From Psoroptes ovis (Eukaryota; Arthropoda; Arachnida; Sarcoptiformes; Psoroptidae), in the NCBI GenBank assembly GCA_002943765.1, contig PQWQ01000009.1, forward strand, positions 682,001 through 746,000: 64,000 nucleotides of DNA, given 5' to 3'. A program made the translations under genes and the position numbers. Shown piece by piece: positions 13,401 to 26,500 of the stretch. Positions within the stretch are counted from its first letter, which is position 1. Each line of letters opens with the position of its first letter. Under the pieces are notes generated by a model. The model ran no database searches and was not told the origin of the DNA. It saw only the letters and a list, made by a program, of their open reading frames with translations.

Positions 13401-16400
13401 TTCAACCGGAAACTCTGAGATAAACATTCAAATGTAATGTAGTGTAGCGCAGCGATGGCTGGCTTCTATTACACACATTGCAATCGAGCAAAAAACGACA
13501 ACAAGTTTGATGAATGATTTAAACCTTATAAAAAAAATGTGGAACCATATGGCCATGTATTCTTCGTTTCATTTGTTAGCTCAATCAATTTTCATTGTTA
13601 AATGGATAAATATTCATATATTAAATGAATGAGAAAATATAAATAACTCTTGGGACTCTCCAACAACAACAATAAGGGCACAACAACACAAAAAATCTTT
13701 AAAATGTGATGTAATGATTCGAAATAATCCTTCGTTTTTTTATTATTTTAGAGTGAAATGTATGATATCACAATTTTGAATTGTGAATAAAAGACAAAAC
13801 AAAACAAAACAAAAATATACATTGAAAATATACAAAATTCAAGTAAATTCAAAATCAAATTTGATGAAAAATTTTCATGGAATAATATATATTTATTTAT
13901 AAGTTTAGTGTTATATTATCTTCATTATTATTATTATTAACATTATTTTGTAACATTGTTTATAAATAAATGTTCATATAAACAATGTTACAAAATGTTG
14001 AATGAATGAATGAATGAATGATTCATCTTCATTTCATGATATTATTTACTTGTATTCATTTCATTATTAATTCAATTTACTCGTGAACAAAAAGAAGGAG
14101 AAAAATAGTCGAAACGAAAACAAAAACGACAAAATTTTTTGTTTTTTTTTGTTCATTGAAAACATAATGTTTTTCAAATTATTTGTATGTATATTCTCAC
14201 AATGAAATCATCATCAAACACACACAAACAACAATGGAATATGTGAGAGAAATAAATACATTCAATGCATTCAATCATCATTTGAAATGTATTGTTCCGG
14301 ATTAGGAAATGATTGAATTTAGCTTTGATTTCCTGAATTTTTTACCAAAGAAAGTCTATTGTTTATTATTTTGAATGGGAAAAAAATCACGTATCAACTG
14401 TTTTTTTTTTTTTTTTCTAAAGGCGCAAAGATTGCGCATCTTTCAGGGTCATAGCCTGAATTCGAAAGGGTTAATCATCATTGAATTTTTTTATTTTTTG
14501 AACAAAAAAATGAAATTTCATTCATGTGTGTGTTTAGCTTTAAATATGAATGAATCAATGATTGCACAGAATTTCATGAAATTGATGCAAAAATATTAAG
14601 ACAAAAACGAATCATTCATCATTTACATTCATTTGATATTATTTATTCACCCATTCATTCATTCATCATTTTCTACTGAATTTCGCAATACAGATCAATG
14701 AATGATCGAGCCTTTTGAAAACTCTTTGTGCACCTGCACCTATGCAGCTGTATAGCTGCTAAATTGAATCAAATCATATTGCAACAATGATTTTGAAAAG
14801 AAAAAATTATCGATCTCATTGATTAGTAAAACTTATTCTCAGGAAACTTTAATGAAGCCATTACAGATCATTTACAATTAATAATAGCTACACAGATACA
14901 ACCCCGATTGTAAAGTCACTGCAACCATTGAAAAAAATCATTGAAAAATTGAAAATAAATGATGTGCTGGGGTGGAAATGGAAAAAAATGATGAACTGAA
15001 ATATCAAAATTTCGAAAATTCAATTCTATTTTCCATTTTTTAAAATGAAAAATGTTATTCAATTTAATCATCGGAGCGCAAGATGAAAATGTTTTATTTC
15101 ATATTTCTCTTCAATGTGTAATTTGCAATGATTTTTACATTTCATCGCATCATCATCACCATCACCATCATCAGTTTCGTTTACACTGACATTGTACGCA
15201 TCATTTTCCATTTCACATTTCGTGGAAAAAAAAATATCTTTGAAATCGAAATCTATTTTATCAATTTCACCATGTTTCTATTATTATTATTATTATTATT
15301 ATTAAAATGTACATTGAAAAATCGACCAACCAAACAAGTAAAAAAAAAATATTAGGTTATCGCCTAAATTCCTGCCGTTTTTTGAATGAAAAAAAATTTG
15401 AAAAACAGCAAGAACTTATGGGACAACCAAAATAGAAACCGAATGAATTTTTTTAAAAAAACAATCATTCAAAACATGTAATGTATAGCACAATGGCAAT
15501 GGCAGCAATGTCTCTGGTATACATCTCTTCAAATAATGACAATTACAATTATTACGATAAATTTTCTTCTTTTTTTTTTTTTGAAAAAACATCATACGAA
15601 TCATCATCATCATCATCATCAATTGAACATACAATGGACAATTCCATAGACTTTTAAATCGGATTTTTTTTTCGTTTCGCTGTTGTTCAGTGTAAACATT
15701 CTTAATTTGATTTAATATCAAACATATATTTTAACAAACGATTTTCGTTCCCTTTTCTCCTATTCATCACTTTGCAATATATATAAATTTATCAAAACAA
15801 TAATCACTTAAGGGTGATCACTTATAATGGATTTTGGCCGTAACTTTGGAATGATGAACAACGGGCCCAAAAATGAATGTGTTTGTTGAGCGCAAGTTGA
15901 AGGGGGAACCAAAACCATTTTGGATTTGTCATTTTGTTTCACTTTGATTCGCATTTTTTGCGAATAAATGGTTAAGGGTTTCGACTATGAAGTTAATGGT
16001 TCACCCGACCAACCAACCAACCAACCAGTCATCATCATCTGAGATTATACCAGAGTTTACAAATGAAATCGAAAAAAAATAGAAAAAAAAACATTTAAAC
16101 ATCCCCGTGAACTGAGAAATAAAAAAATGAATGAATGAATGAAGCCGCATCCATAAATGTTGCTCGAAATAAATTCAAATATCACAATTTTATATGAAAT
16201 CAAATCTAATTGGCTTTTGTTCATTCAAACATTTGTTCATTCATTCATTCATTGATTCAATGTATTTGTATTTCACATTTGGTGAATTTGGTCGCAAACT
16301 TTCAACTTTAGCATTACAAATAAGCACAATACAATAGAATCAACCGAATGCTAAATTATTTTCCATTTCTTTGTAAAAGAAATGAAAAAGTTGATGCATC

Positions 16401-19400
16401 TGAGTCTTTGATCTTTGTTTTCGATATATATTCTTTCAATTCAATGATGTACAAATCATCAAATTCCATTATTATTATCATCATTGAATCAAATGTAAAT
16501 GAAAATGGAAATCGATTTTTTTTTGGGTTTTGCTCGGGAATCGTTTGTTGGCCATTTGCGATTCGAAACGCCCTTCAAAATGGAAATTCAAAGCTTGTAA
16601 ATAAAGGAAATTTTTTGTCATTTTCAAAGTGGAATCTATGACTAATTCATTTTATATGGTGTACCATTAAAGCAGCTAGCTACACACACACACACACACA
16701 CACACAGATACGAAACAACACTGAACACTAAAATAAAATGTCATAAATTTCAATCTTGTTATTTCAAAAATAGATATTTTCAATTTACAAACTTGCAAAA
16801 TTCATTTGATTTCATTATCATCATCATTATCATCATCATCATCATCATTTGATTTTATCAATCATTTAATTCAATTCATTTCAAATCATGTCAGATAAGA
16901 TCTACCAATGAATGAACCGACCAGAAGATACAAGATTCACCAGAAAAAAAATTCATTTGAATCAAGAATGGATCCGAATGAATCCAATGTATTCTAATGA
17001 TCTGATTGAATATCGAATTGATTGATTGATTGATTCGAATTGAGATGAAATTGAAATATTAATAATGGAAAGGACGATTCAAAAATTTGAATATTTATCG
17101 AAATTGATTCATGACATCGGTAACCATTCATAATCATATTTGTTGCCATTAATTATCATGATCATGAATGGCTGCAAGAGATATATGAAAATATATTCAT
17201 GATTGAGCAAAATAATGCATCGATTCTCATACCGTATTCAGTGGTTATTCAATTGTTATATTTTATATTAGGACGTGTGTCACATCCACACACACACACG
17301 CACACACATAAAGTGTGCCTATTGTCATTTTCAAACATTTGTTTCAATTTGTAAAAATGGAAAAATCATTTCATGATGATCATCTCTGCTGAATGAATGT
17401 TTCAAATCAAAGAGAGGAAGAATGAGAGAATCAATTTGAAAAATCATAAAATAGAAAAATTGTTTCACGATTAACCGATTCTGAATTCGAGGGGGAAAAA
17501 TAGTTGATGCAAAATGAATAAAAATGAATTGAAAGTCAAGTAGGCGTCATACACACACACACATCATTCATATTCAAATGATAATTGATTATTATGGAAT
17601 AATAATGAAATAATAAAATATTCAAAATTCAAAAATGAACAATTTATTGAAATCAATAATTGAAATATTTAAAGTCTTTGTTTGTTTGGATGATGATTAT
17701 AGCGTATTGCATGAGCATTTATGTATAAACTCATTCATTTATTAGGGTGAAAACCTTAAGCTACAAAAACATAATGACAAAGTGATGACAATCGATGCAT
17801 TTAATTTACAAATGCACACACACACGTACACATTTTGCATCAATTTATTCATCCATTCATTTATATGAAAAAAAAAAATGAAATGAATTTCCAAATATTT
17901 TACATTTCAATTTAATCATTTGAAATCATTTATTCATATATTAAAATAATCATAATACAAAAGGGTTATTCATATCAATTTCCATTATTTTGTCATTGAA
18001 ATTATGAAAAGTTCGGAAAAGCCAATGAACTTTGGCCTTACCATTTGGCCATTTGTAGAAAAATGGAGAAAAATTGATATCAAAAAAGTCTGATTCATGA
18101 TCAAATTATCAAATTAATCATATCATCATCGTATGGTGTCGAATGGAATTTGAAATGATCGACTTATGAATCAGAAAATGATTTTTTGAAATTTAAAAAT
18201 TTCAAAAATTTTAATTGAACAAAGGGTACAACACACACACACGCTATATGAGATATACATTTGACATTTGTCACCAAGCAAATCGAAAAATGATTTGGTG
18301 AATGAATGGGAAAGAAAGAGAAAAAAATGTCATAAATGTCATCGGATATTTTTGAAATGTTCGTTCATTCATTCATTCATTCATTCATTGAATTTCAATT
18401 CGGACCTTTGAAAGTTTTTGTGAATGAAATCAAATGAAATTACAGCTTCAAATCTTTTAAAATAACGAATACATCTTAGCATTTTGAAATGAAAAATCTA
18501 TGAAATGGATCATCATGAAATTTCGGCAAGAAATTCATGTAGATTTCAAACCGAAAAAAGCGAAAAAAAAAAATGAGCAATGATGGTCACATAGCATTGC
18601 GCTCATTGAAATATTGAAAAAATGGATGATGGCTGCATTATTAATACAATATAATATCATATCATTGATATGATTATTTTCTCATTCAAATTAAAATAAC
18701 AACGAAAAAAAAATTCCATATTTTCTGAATGGAATTTCTATTCTGTTCTATTCATTGGGTAACTGTGGAATGATAATTGAAAAGAAAGAAGGACATTGTG
18801 TTGTCATCATTGTTATATAATAATAATGATAATAATAATAATAACAATATTGATAATGATAATGTGATAATAAAAAATTTTGGACAAGATTTTCACATTT
18901 TCAACATTTTCTTCAATTCGACAAACGAATTATTCCACTGTGTACTGTGTTAGTATGTGTGTGTAATGGAATAATTTAATCAAAAATCATAAATCACACC
19001 ATAAAATATGATTATTATTATCATTATTATTACGAGTATTTTTTTTTTTTTTTTTTTTTGAGTAAAACTAATAAATTTTGCACGTTATACACACAATAAT
19101 AATAACACAATAACGATAATAATAATAATGATTTGACCAAATGTACAATAATAATAATAATAATATTGAATTATTATTATTATTATAAATTATTATATAA
19201 ACATCAAATCCATACATGCACACACACACACACACACACACAAACAAATATCTTGTGTATAACCATTATCGATCATTATTAAATTTGATAATAATGATAA
19301 TAATAATAATAATAGCATTGATATGGATGCTATCATTATTGATATTATATCGTATGGATGCATTATAAATGTGTGTTTCAATTAAAAAAAAATTTCCAAC

Positions 19401-20463
19401 AATTGAAACGATATATATGCTATGAATCAACGAGCAATGTTTATGAATTTTTTGAAAAATTTCTGTATAATGGGAAGTGGGATATAGTTACCCTAACAGC
19501 GAAACCCTATGCCCAAAAATAGAATTGGTTCACAATTAATCAAAATCAATACAATCATTGAAAAGTATTATTATCATTATTATGGTGAATGGCAAATAGA
19601 ATAAAAATGTAATTAGATCATCGAACTTTGCTAGGAAAACCGATATTTATCAATTACAGTGTATTACATTGTTTATAAGTATTCGGAATAACGTATATAT
19701 AACCCAAAGAATTTCAAATTTTTTGAATTCTTTGAAATTTGAAAAATTTCATTCTTTTTTTTGTGAATGATCGACCCGGTTGTTCAAGTAATTTTCATCA
19801 TTATTTGTTGGTTCGATTAAATTTAATTTTTTTTTTTTTTTTTTTTTTTGCTTTTTCAAAGGCAAACACATACACCACACATATATTTATTCAATAGAAT
19901 GAATTATGTTAGGCGTCATAAACATTCTTTGATGATCATTGTTGAATTATTATTATTATTATTATAATCATAATTTATATTTGATCACCATCATTATTGT
20001 TGTCTCGGGTTGTTGTTGTAATAACCGGACCAAGACAATAATTCATTCATTCATTCATTTTTTCAAATATTTGTTTGATATGAGTTTCACAAATAATTCA
20101 ACATACAAAATGCAGGACACAAACAAACACACGCATACAACATGGAATTTTGTACTTAAAAAGTCAAATAAATTGTCCATTGTCCAATGGTCATGTGTTT
20201 GTTTGTTCGGTATGTTTTGCTGGCTAACCGAATGTCATCATCAGACAATGGAATTTTTTTTTTTTTTTTTTTGAAATTTCTGAGATGATGAAATTCATAA
20301 AATAATAATAATTTGTTGTTGTTGAGAAATATATTATTCAATTTTCAAAGTTATTTATGTGATGAATATGTGAATAGGCGCCTACACACACACATAATCA
20401 TCACCATAATCATCATCATATTTTCATCAACATCATAAAAAATATTATAATTGGCTTAATATA

Positions 20464-20503
<40 letters not shown>

Positions 20504-23500
20504 GTCACTTTCATCATAGTGTTCATATAGTTTGTGTTGATGTGTGTGTGTGTTGGCAGATATATTAATATTAATAAAATTAATATTAATCATATCATTA
20601 ATGAAAAAATGAATAAAATATGAATTTATTTATGAAATAATTCAATAAAATAAAATACGAAAAAAAATGCATGACTTACATAAAACTTGTAGCTGTACTC
20701 CTTGCAATAATGGTACTTCATTACGAATTCGTAATATTTCATTTGAACCTTTGCAAAAAAAATCGGCCATATGATCAGAACGGCTAGCGACGAATGCTAA
20801 TATTGATGTTGTACGAAATGTACCATCGGTCATTAATTCGGTTGTAATTCTTGTTCGAACCGGTTGATTCGGTCCAACTAATGGTGAATTAATTCTATTG
20901 TTGGATGATTGTTTATTGTTTGCTGACATAAAATGATTAAAATTTGGCAATGGTTCAGCTTGAACTACTTCTGATCGATTGTACCATGTAATGTTGGCAG
21001 CAGGTCTAGCACCATCAACTGTGCAACGAAGTAGAACAGTTTCACCTGATACAACTGGTGATCGCGGTGAATCAACACGAATTGATAATGGACGAACATG
21101 AATGTCTAACATTAGCCAATCGTTAAGTAGTGAGGCATTATTTGGCATCAAATCATCATCAATTAAATCATCTTGAGTATTATTCCATAAAACACGACAT
21201 TCAAATTTAGCGCCTAAATCATAACGACTAGCAATGATTCTTGTGGTGGCCACGACTTTTCGTCGAGCTCCTGAAACATCATTTTGATGCATATTATGAT
21301 GATGATGGTGATGATGATCACCAGTATCTAACAATAATAAATCAGGATCTGATGATTGATCAACATAATCAGCATCAAGATCAACAACAGTTATTTTCGA
21401 TCTTAATGCTCTTGAACCATTGAACCAACGAAGTTCAGGCATTGGACGGCCACCATATGTTGAACATTCAAATACAATAGTTGAACCTTCATCAAATGGT
21501 CCAAATTGTCTATAACGATTAAAATCAATAATATTGGATGGATTTTGATTCGATGATAATGATAATGATGATGATGAAGATGATGATTTGGCACTTGAAA
21601 ATATTGATTCTTCATTACTATCAATATTATTGTTGATCATACGATATTCGTTTAATGATTTACCATTAATACGAATGATTGGTGAGCTTGGTTTCACTGA
21701 TAAATAACATTTAAAAGAAAAAATAAGAAAAAACAAACAAAAAAAATTAATAATCAAATAAATGAATTTTTTTACAAATGTCTTCGTATTTGTAATGAAC
21801 AGAAATAAATATAGAATATTCTTTAATAATGAAAATGTCAAAAATGAAATCGAGGAGAAAAAAGTTTCAAATGATTTCAAGCTAGCAAAATTAAGGCAAT
21901 ATTTGCACCGAAAGTAAAATATAATTCAATAATAATAATATCATTATTACTAACAACTATTAGCATTATCCTTATTATTCAATATTATTCAAGCAGCAAA
22001 ATAATAACAAATAACAATTTCAAGCATCAGAGAATATTTTAAGAGTTCATCTGGCACAAATGTTGGTCCGAATCGTCCATAACACTGGGCAGCAATAAAT
22101 GGCAAACAACGAAAATAAAGAATTGAAAAACGTAAAAATCCGTCAACGACCAGTTTGAGAGCAAAAAACTAAAAACGTAAAAACACGTTGTTGGCAGGTT
22201 TCGAGCAAATTATAAATCTATGAAATTCATTGAATAAAATACAAATTGTGTTTCACATGCAAATATGCCAGCAAACAATGGAAAATATATGGTGGAAGTT
22301 GAAAGTGTTAAGAAAATTAAACAAAAAAAAAAAAAAAAAAAAGAAAAATTTCTTTTGGTATTTCTTGGAACACACATATTCCAAAGAATATACAACGACT
22401 GTTATTTTTTATTATTGTTATATTCTTCGTTTCATTTCATTCATTCATTCATTTGTACAAGTTCCAATAGAAAAACAATGGAAAAACATTTTTTGAAATG
22501 CATTTCATTCAGTATTCATGTGTGTATTTTCGATGAATTTTCTTTTGTTTTTGTTTCATTTTTATTATTTTTATTCGAGAAATTTTGTGCTTGGCTGGTG
22601 CAACATCACAAAAATCTAATAATGATGATATTAGTTTTTTATGTGTAAATTTACCAATGAAAGGGTACCACCACCAACCAGCCAGCAGCCAGCTAAATAC
22701 ATCGACAAAATGAATATGCATTGTTTTTAGACTCCACAATTTCAATTTTCATACAGCTGCTGCTGCTGTTTAGTGTTTTTTAGGGTATATTTTGTTCATC
22801 ATCATCATCGCTGAAAAATATAAATTTTCAAATAAAAAATATTTTTTTTTCTTTTTTATTATTCAGACACATTCATTCGAAAATATAACTGAATATATTC
22901 AATTCAATATTGACACGACAATAATAGTTTCGAATAAATTTCCAAAAAAAAAGAAATTCAAGCAAGAAAAATATGTTTCTTAGAATACAATTCAATACGA
23001 GAATATTCTTTGAATTATTCTAAGAATATTCTTTGAATATCTTAGTATATCTTATCCTTATGTATCAGTATCTTGAGTATGGAACAGCATTTTTTTCTTT
23101 GATAAAAATTTACATGCAAATTGAATGTGTACGTATATTCATAACATTGATATGAACACTAATAACGAGAATAATAGTTATTTGCTTATTCATAAAACAA
23201 TATGCAGCAGCAGCAATAATAATCAAATAGAAGAATAATAATAAAAGTGTACCAGAATATGTAAAAACGTAGTGTGTAATAGTTAAAATAAAAAGACATC
23301 TTGATTATGATATCTCAGACAGTAATAATGATGATGATGATGATGATGATGACAAGTGCCATACGCACAGATGCACATAGCCTAAGCAAGCAGGACCTTA
23401 ACCAAACTCTAAGCGTTTTGGAATCAAATTTGAACCCAAAAGAAATAATTTTAATTCTGTAAAAATTTTACCATTTAAAAAACTTTAATCTTGTTCATCT

Positions 23501-26500
23501 TGTTTAAATTTAAATTTGAAACTGAATCGAAAACATCTTCATTGAATGGTAAATTACACATACAAAAACAATAGCCTAAAATGAATGAACATTGTAAAAC
23601 AAATGGCTGCGTGTTAAATAAAAAACAATGCGATAAAAGTTTTTCATTTTGACATCTTTGTTTTGCTCTTTTGTCTTTTGAATTTGAATTTGAATTCAAT
23701 ACAATCATACATTTATTATTATTTTTTTCAAAACTATTAAAAATATATGGTAAATGATGAGGTGGTGACATATGAAAGTTTAAGAAAATAAAAAAAAAAC
23801 TTTCATTTTCTCACTTTTTCGTAAAACACGGAAAACTTTTTCTTTTTTCAACATTTTTTATAATGGTGTGTCGTTTAAATGGAATGAATGAATTCAAAAT
23901 ACTACTAATATCATTCAAATGTGTGTGTTTGTTGGCACACAAATAATGGTGTGATGAAGTATATATTCAAAATTTTTAAATTGATTTTAAAGTAAAAATT
24001 TCACACCAAAAGAATTTTTGAGAAAGAAAAAAAATTCTTCAATATAATTCGCCGGTCCAATTTCATAACTTAAATGGAATGATTAATGGATTTTGGCTGT
24101 ATTTTATTTTAGAGTTCAACTTTTAACCAACCAAGCAAGCAAGCAAGCAAGCAAACAGCAAAACATTGTAAGGCTTTATGGCGGCTTTTTTTCATGCTGA
24201 CTGGTTGGTTGGTTGGTTGGTGTTGGTGAACGGGGGAATAAGGAATTCTTGGAATTTCATTATGATTAGTGAATCTGGAAACTAAACACAAAAAAATGAA
24301 TGAGTAAAATTTTGCTTGAGTAAAATTCGGCTTGAGATGGTCACACACACAATAAACAATCATTAACAACAACAATAACAATATGACCGATGAAAAAAAT
24401 GTCCGGATATTCAAAACACAAAAAATGAAAATAAAAAAATAGAATAAAATTCATTTTTTTTAATTTTCAAGAATTGTGTTATGAATATGAATATTATTAT
24501 TATTATTATGAATGTAAGAATATTTGCAATTAATCATCAAGAATAAATGTAAAAGGTCGTCCGAAAAGTTTTTGCCGATTATATCGTAAGGAATAATGAA
24601 AAAATCGTCAAGAACTTTTCGGACAACCTAATATTTTTCTTTTGAATATAATGAATTTCATTTGAATGAAAAATAACACATTATTATTATTATTATCGCA
24701 TACAAGCAATACATTGTTATATATTTTTGAATACAATCAAACAAAACAAAAAATGAAATGAAATAAATGATTAAATAATATGAGAATAACCAATAAGCAA
24801 ATATACAATGAGCAAATATTGCAATGAAAAATTGTGGAAAACTTGAAAAACTTGTGAATGACAATTTCTATTTTACTGACAATTTCTCTCTATTCCAATT
24901 GATTATATAATAAATAATAATTTTTGACTACAAAAAATAAAATAAATAAATAAATAAATCAAGGACTATTGTTGTCAAAAAATCGATTCAAGAAAAATAA
25001 GAAAAAATAAGATTATTATTATGATTTTCAATTGAAGAAAAATACATTGAACAATTGTAAATTGTTTTGTTTATCCACAGTGAAAAATATACATTTTTTA
25101 TGGATAATAATAATAATGTATTAATATTGAATACATGCACACAAACAAGAATAATGCATTGATTTGTGATTATTTCCAAGGAAAAAATCAAAACAAAAAA
25201 CAAAGAAATTGAATGAATAATGTCTGTCGATAATGTTCACTTGATTGAACAATTCTTCGACAAACTATTGCTGTATTCAACAACAAACAACACTGTGTGT
25301 TTGCTTGAATATATTCGTTTTTGACAGTGTGTTCAGTTTCATCGATTTGCATTTGAGTTTGAATTGTTTGGCTGTTTGTTATTCAATGGAAATTATTCTT
25401 GGAACTTTTTTTTTTTACTGATGATCACATAAAGCAGCAATGAACATGATTTCCAACTTAAGATGATGATGATCAATGATGATCAATGATCATTTGGAAA
25501 ACAAAGAAAGACTGAGAGAGAGAGAGAACGAATACAAAAATCATATCAAAATAATCATTATTATTCGATGTTATCGCAATGATGATTCAACCACAAACAA
25601 AAATAAAAAATATATCGAAAATATAAATTTAACAAGAAATTTCACGATCAAATGCAAATGCATTTGGTTTTTTTGTTTGTATGTGCGCTTGTACACTTGA
25701 TTATATTTGGTTGTTCAAGTAAAATCGACTGATTGGTACTAAAACTCACAAAGATTTGAAATAAAAAAACATTGAATTTAAACTAAATCTCATTGAAATA
25801 AAAAATTGATTAAACACTAATCCAATTGATTTCACTAATCAAATTGAGATACAAAGAATTTCAAAATAATAAATTATTATTATTTTTTGACCATAACATT
25901 CGAAAATTAACGATTTTTTATTCAAAAAAAAAAAAGAAAAAGAAATGATTTACGGATTATCCATAAACAAATAAACATACACATACCAATATGTCAATGT
26001 TATTCACCTTTGGCCATTTAATGTTGGTCATATTATGACCAATTTTATGGCAAATTTTATTTCGAAATAAAAAAAAATTGGTTTTCTATCCGAATTCATC
26101 CAAAGAGATTTATAAACCATTTTAATTTTAATCTTCAATTATCTATTCATACGTAAATATTTTTTTTTTTTTTTTTTTTTGGAATTACTAAAATTTTATG
26201 CTTCGATTTTATTTCATTATTCGCTGATCACAAAATACAAAATCACTGAAACCAAAAAAATAGCTTAAGTCTATTAAACAATTCAGATTAAATATTCAGA
26301 AAAAATAAATAAAAGAGCAAAAGGTATAAACCTTGATAAGCTTTGTCAGTGTGTTCGAAAATTACAGCTTGTTTATATGTGGATGTGTAAAAAATTATCT
26401 CAGTAAATATTATTAGAAGGAAAAAATAGATAAATAAATACAATGAATCATTTTTATATTTATGCCTTATTCATTCACATTCAATTCAATACACAATTTA

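Larger units (their letters stand above)
8089..20679 (-). other. Ig-receptor intron 3 (12.6 kb)
   Basis: Large AT-rich intron between the Ig2-Ig3 exon and the Ig4 exon. It holds the small opposite-strand gene at 10010-10753, two decayed foldback elements (12082-12148 and 15352-15430), a 20-bp perfect inverted repeat (13945-13996), CA repeats (16682-16706, 19219-19242, 20465-20500) and long T runs (19039-19059, 19827-19849). I see no further coding exon. Confidence 0.75.

Noticed and set aside
13440..13500. tRNA A-box-like text (GTAGCGCAGCGATGG)
   Set aside because: No B box at the right distance, no acceptor-stem pairing and no terminator; not a tRNA or clear SINE.
15827..15889. Short frame of 20 codons starting MDFGRNFGMM in a less AT-rich patch
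   Set aside because: Too short to separate from chance and no similar copy seen in the window.
16348..16641. 97-codon plus-strand frame in intron 3
   Set aside because: Random-like composition, no domain, overlaps simple ATT repeats.
22265..22648. 127-codon plus-strand frame
   Set aside because: Passes through an A run giving poly-Lys and has Phe/Ser-rich random text; no coding signature.
24120..24225. Repeated AAGC and GGTT units that might suggest a structured array
   Set aside because: Plain tetranucleotide microsatellites; no spaced repeat-spacer pattern and no CRISPR-like organisation, which would not be expected in an animal genome.
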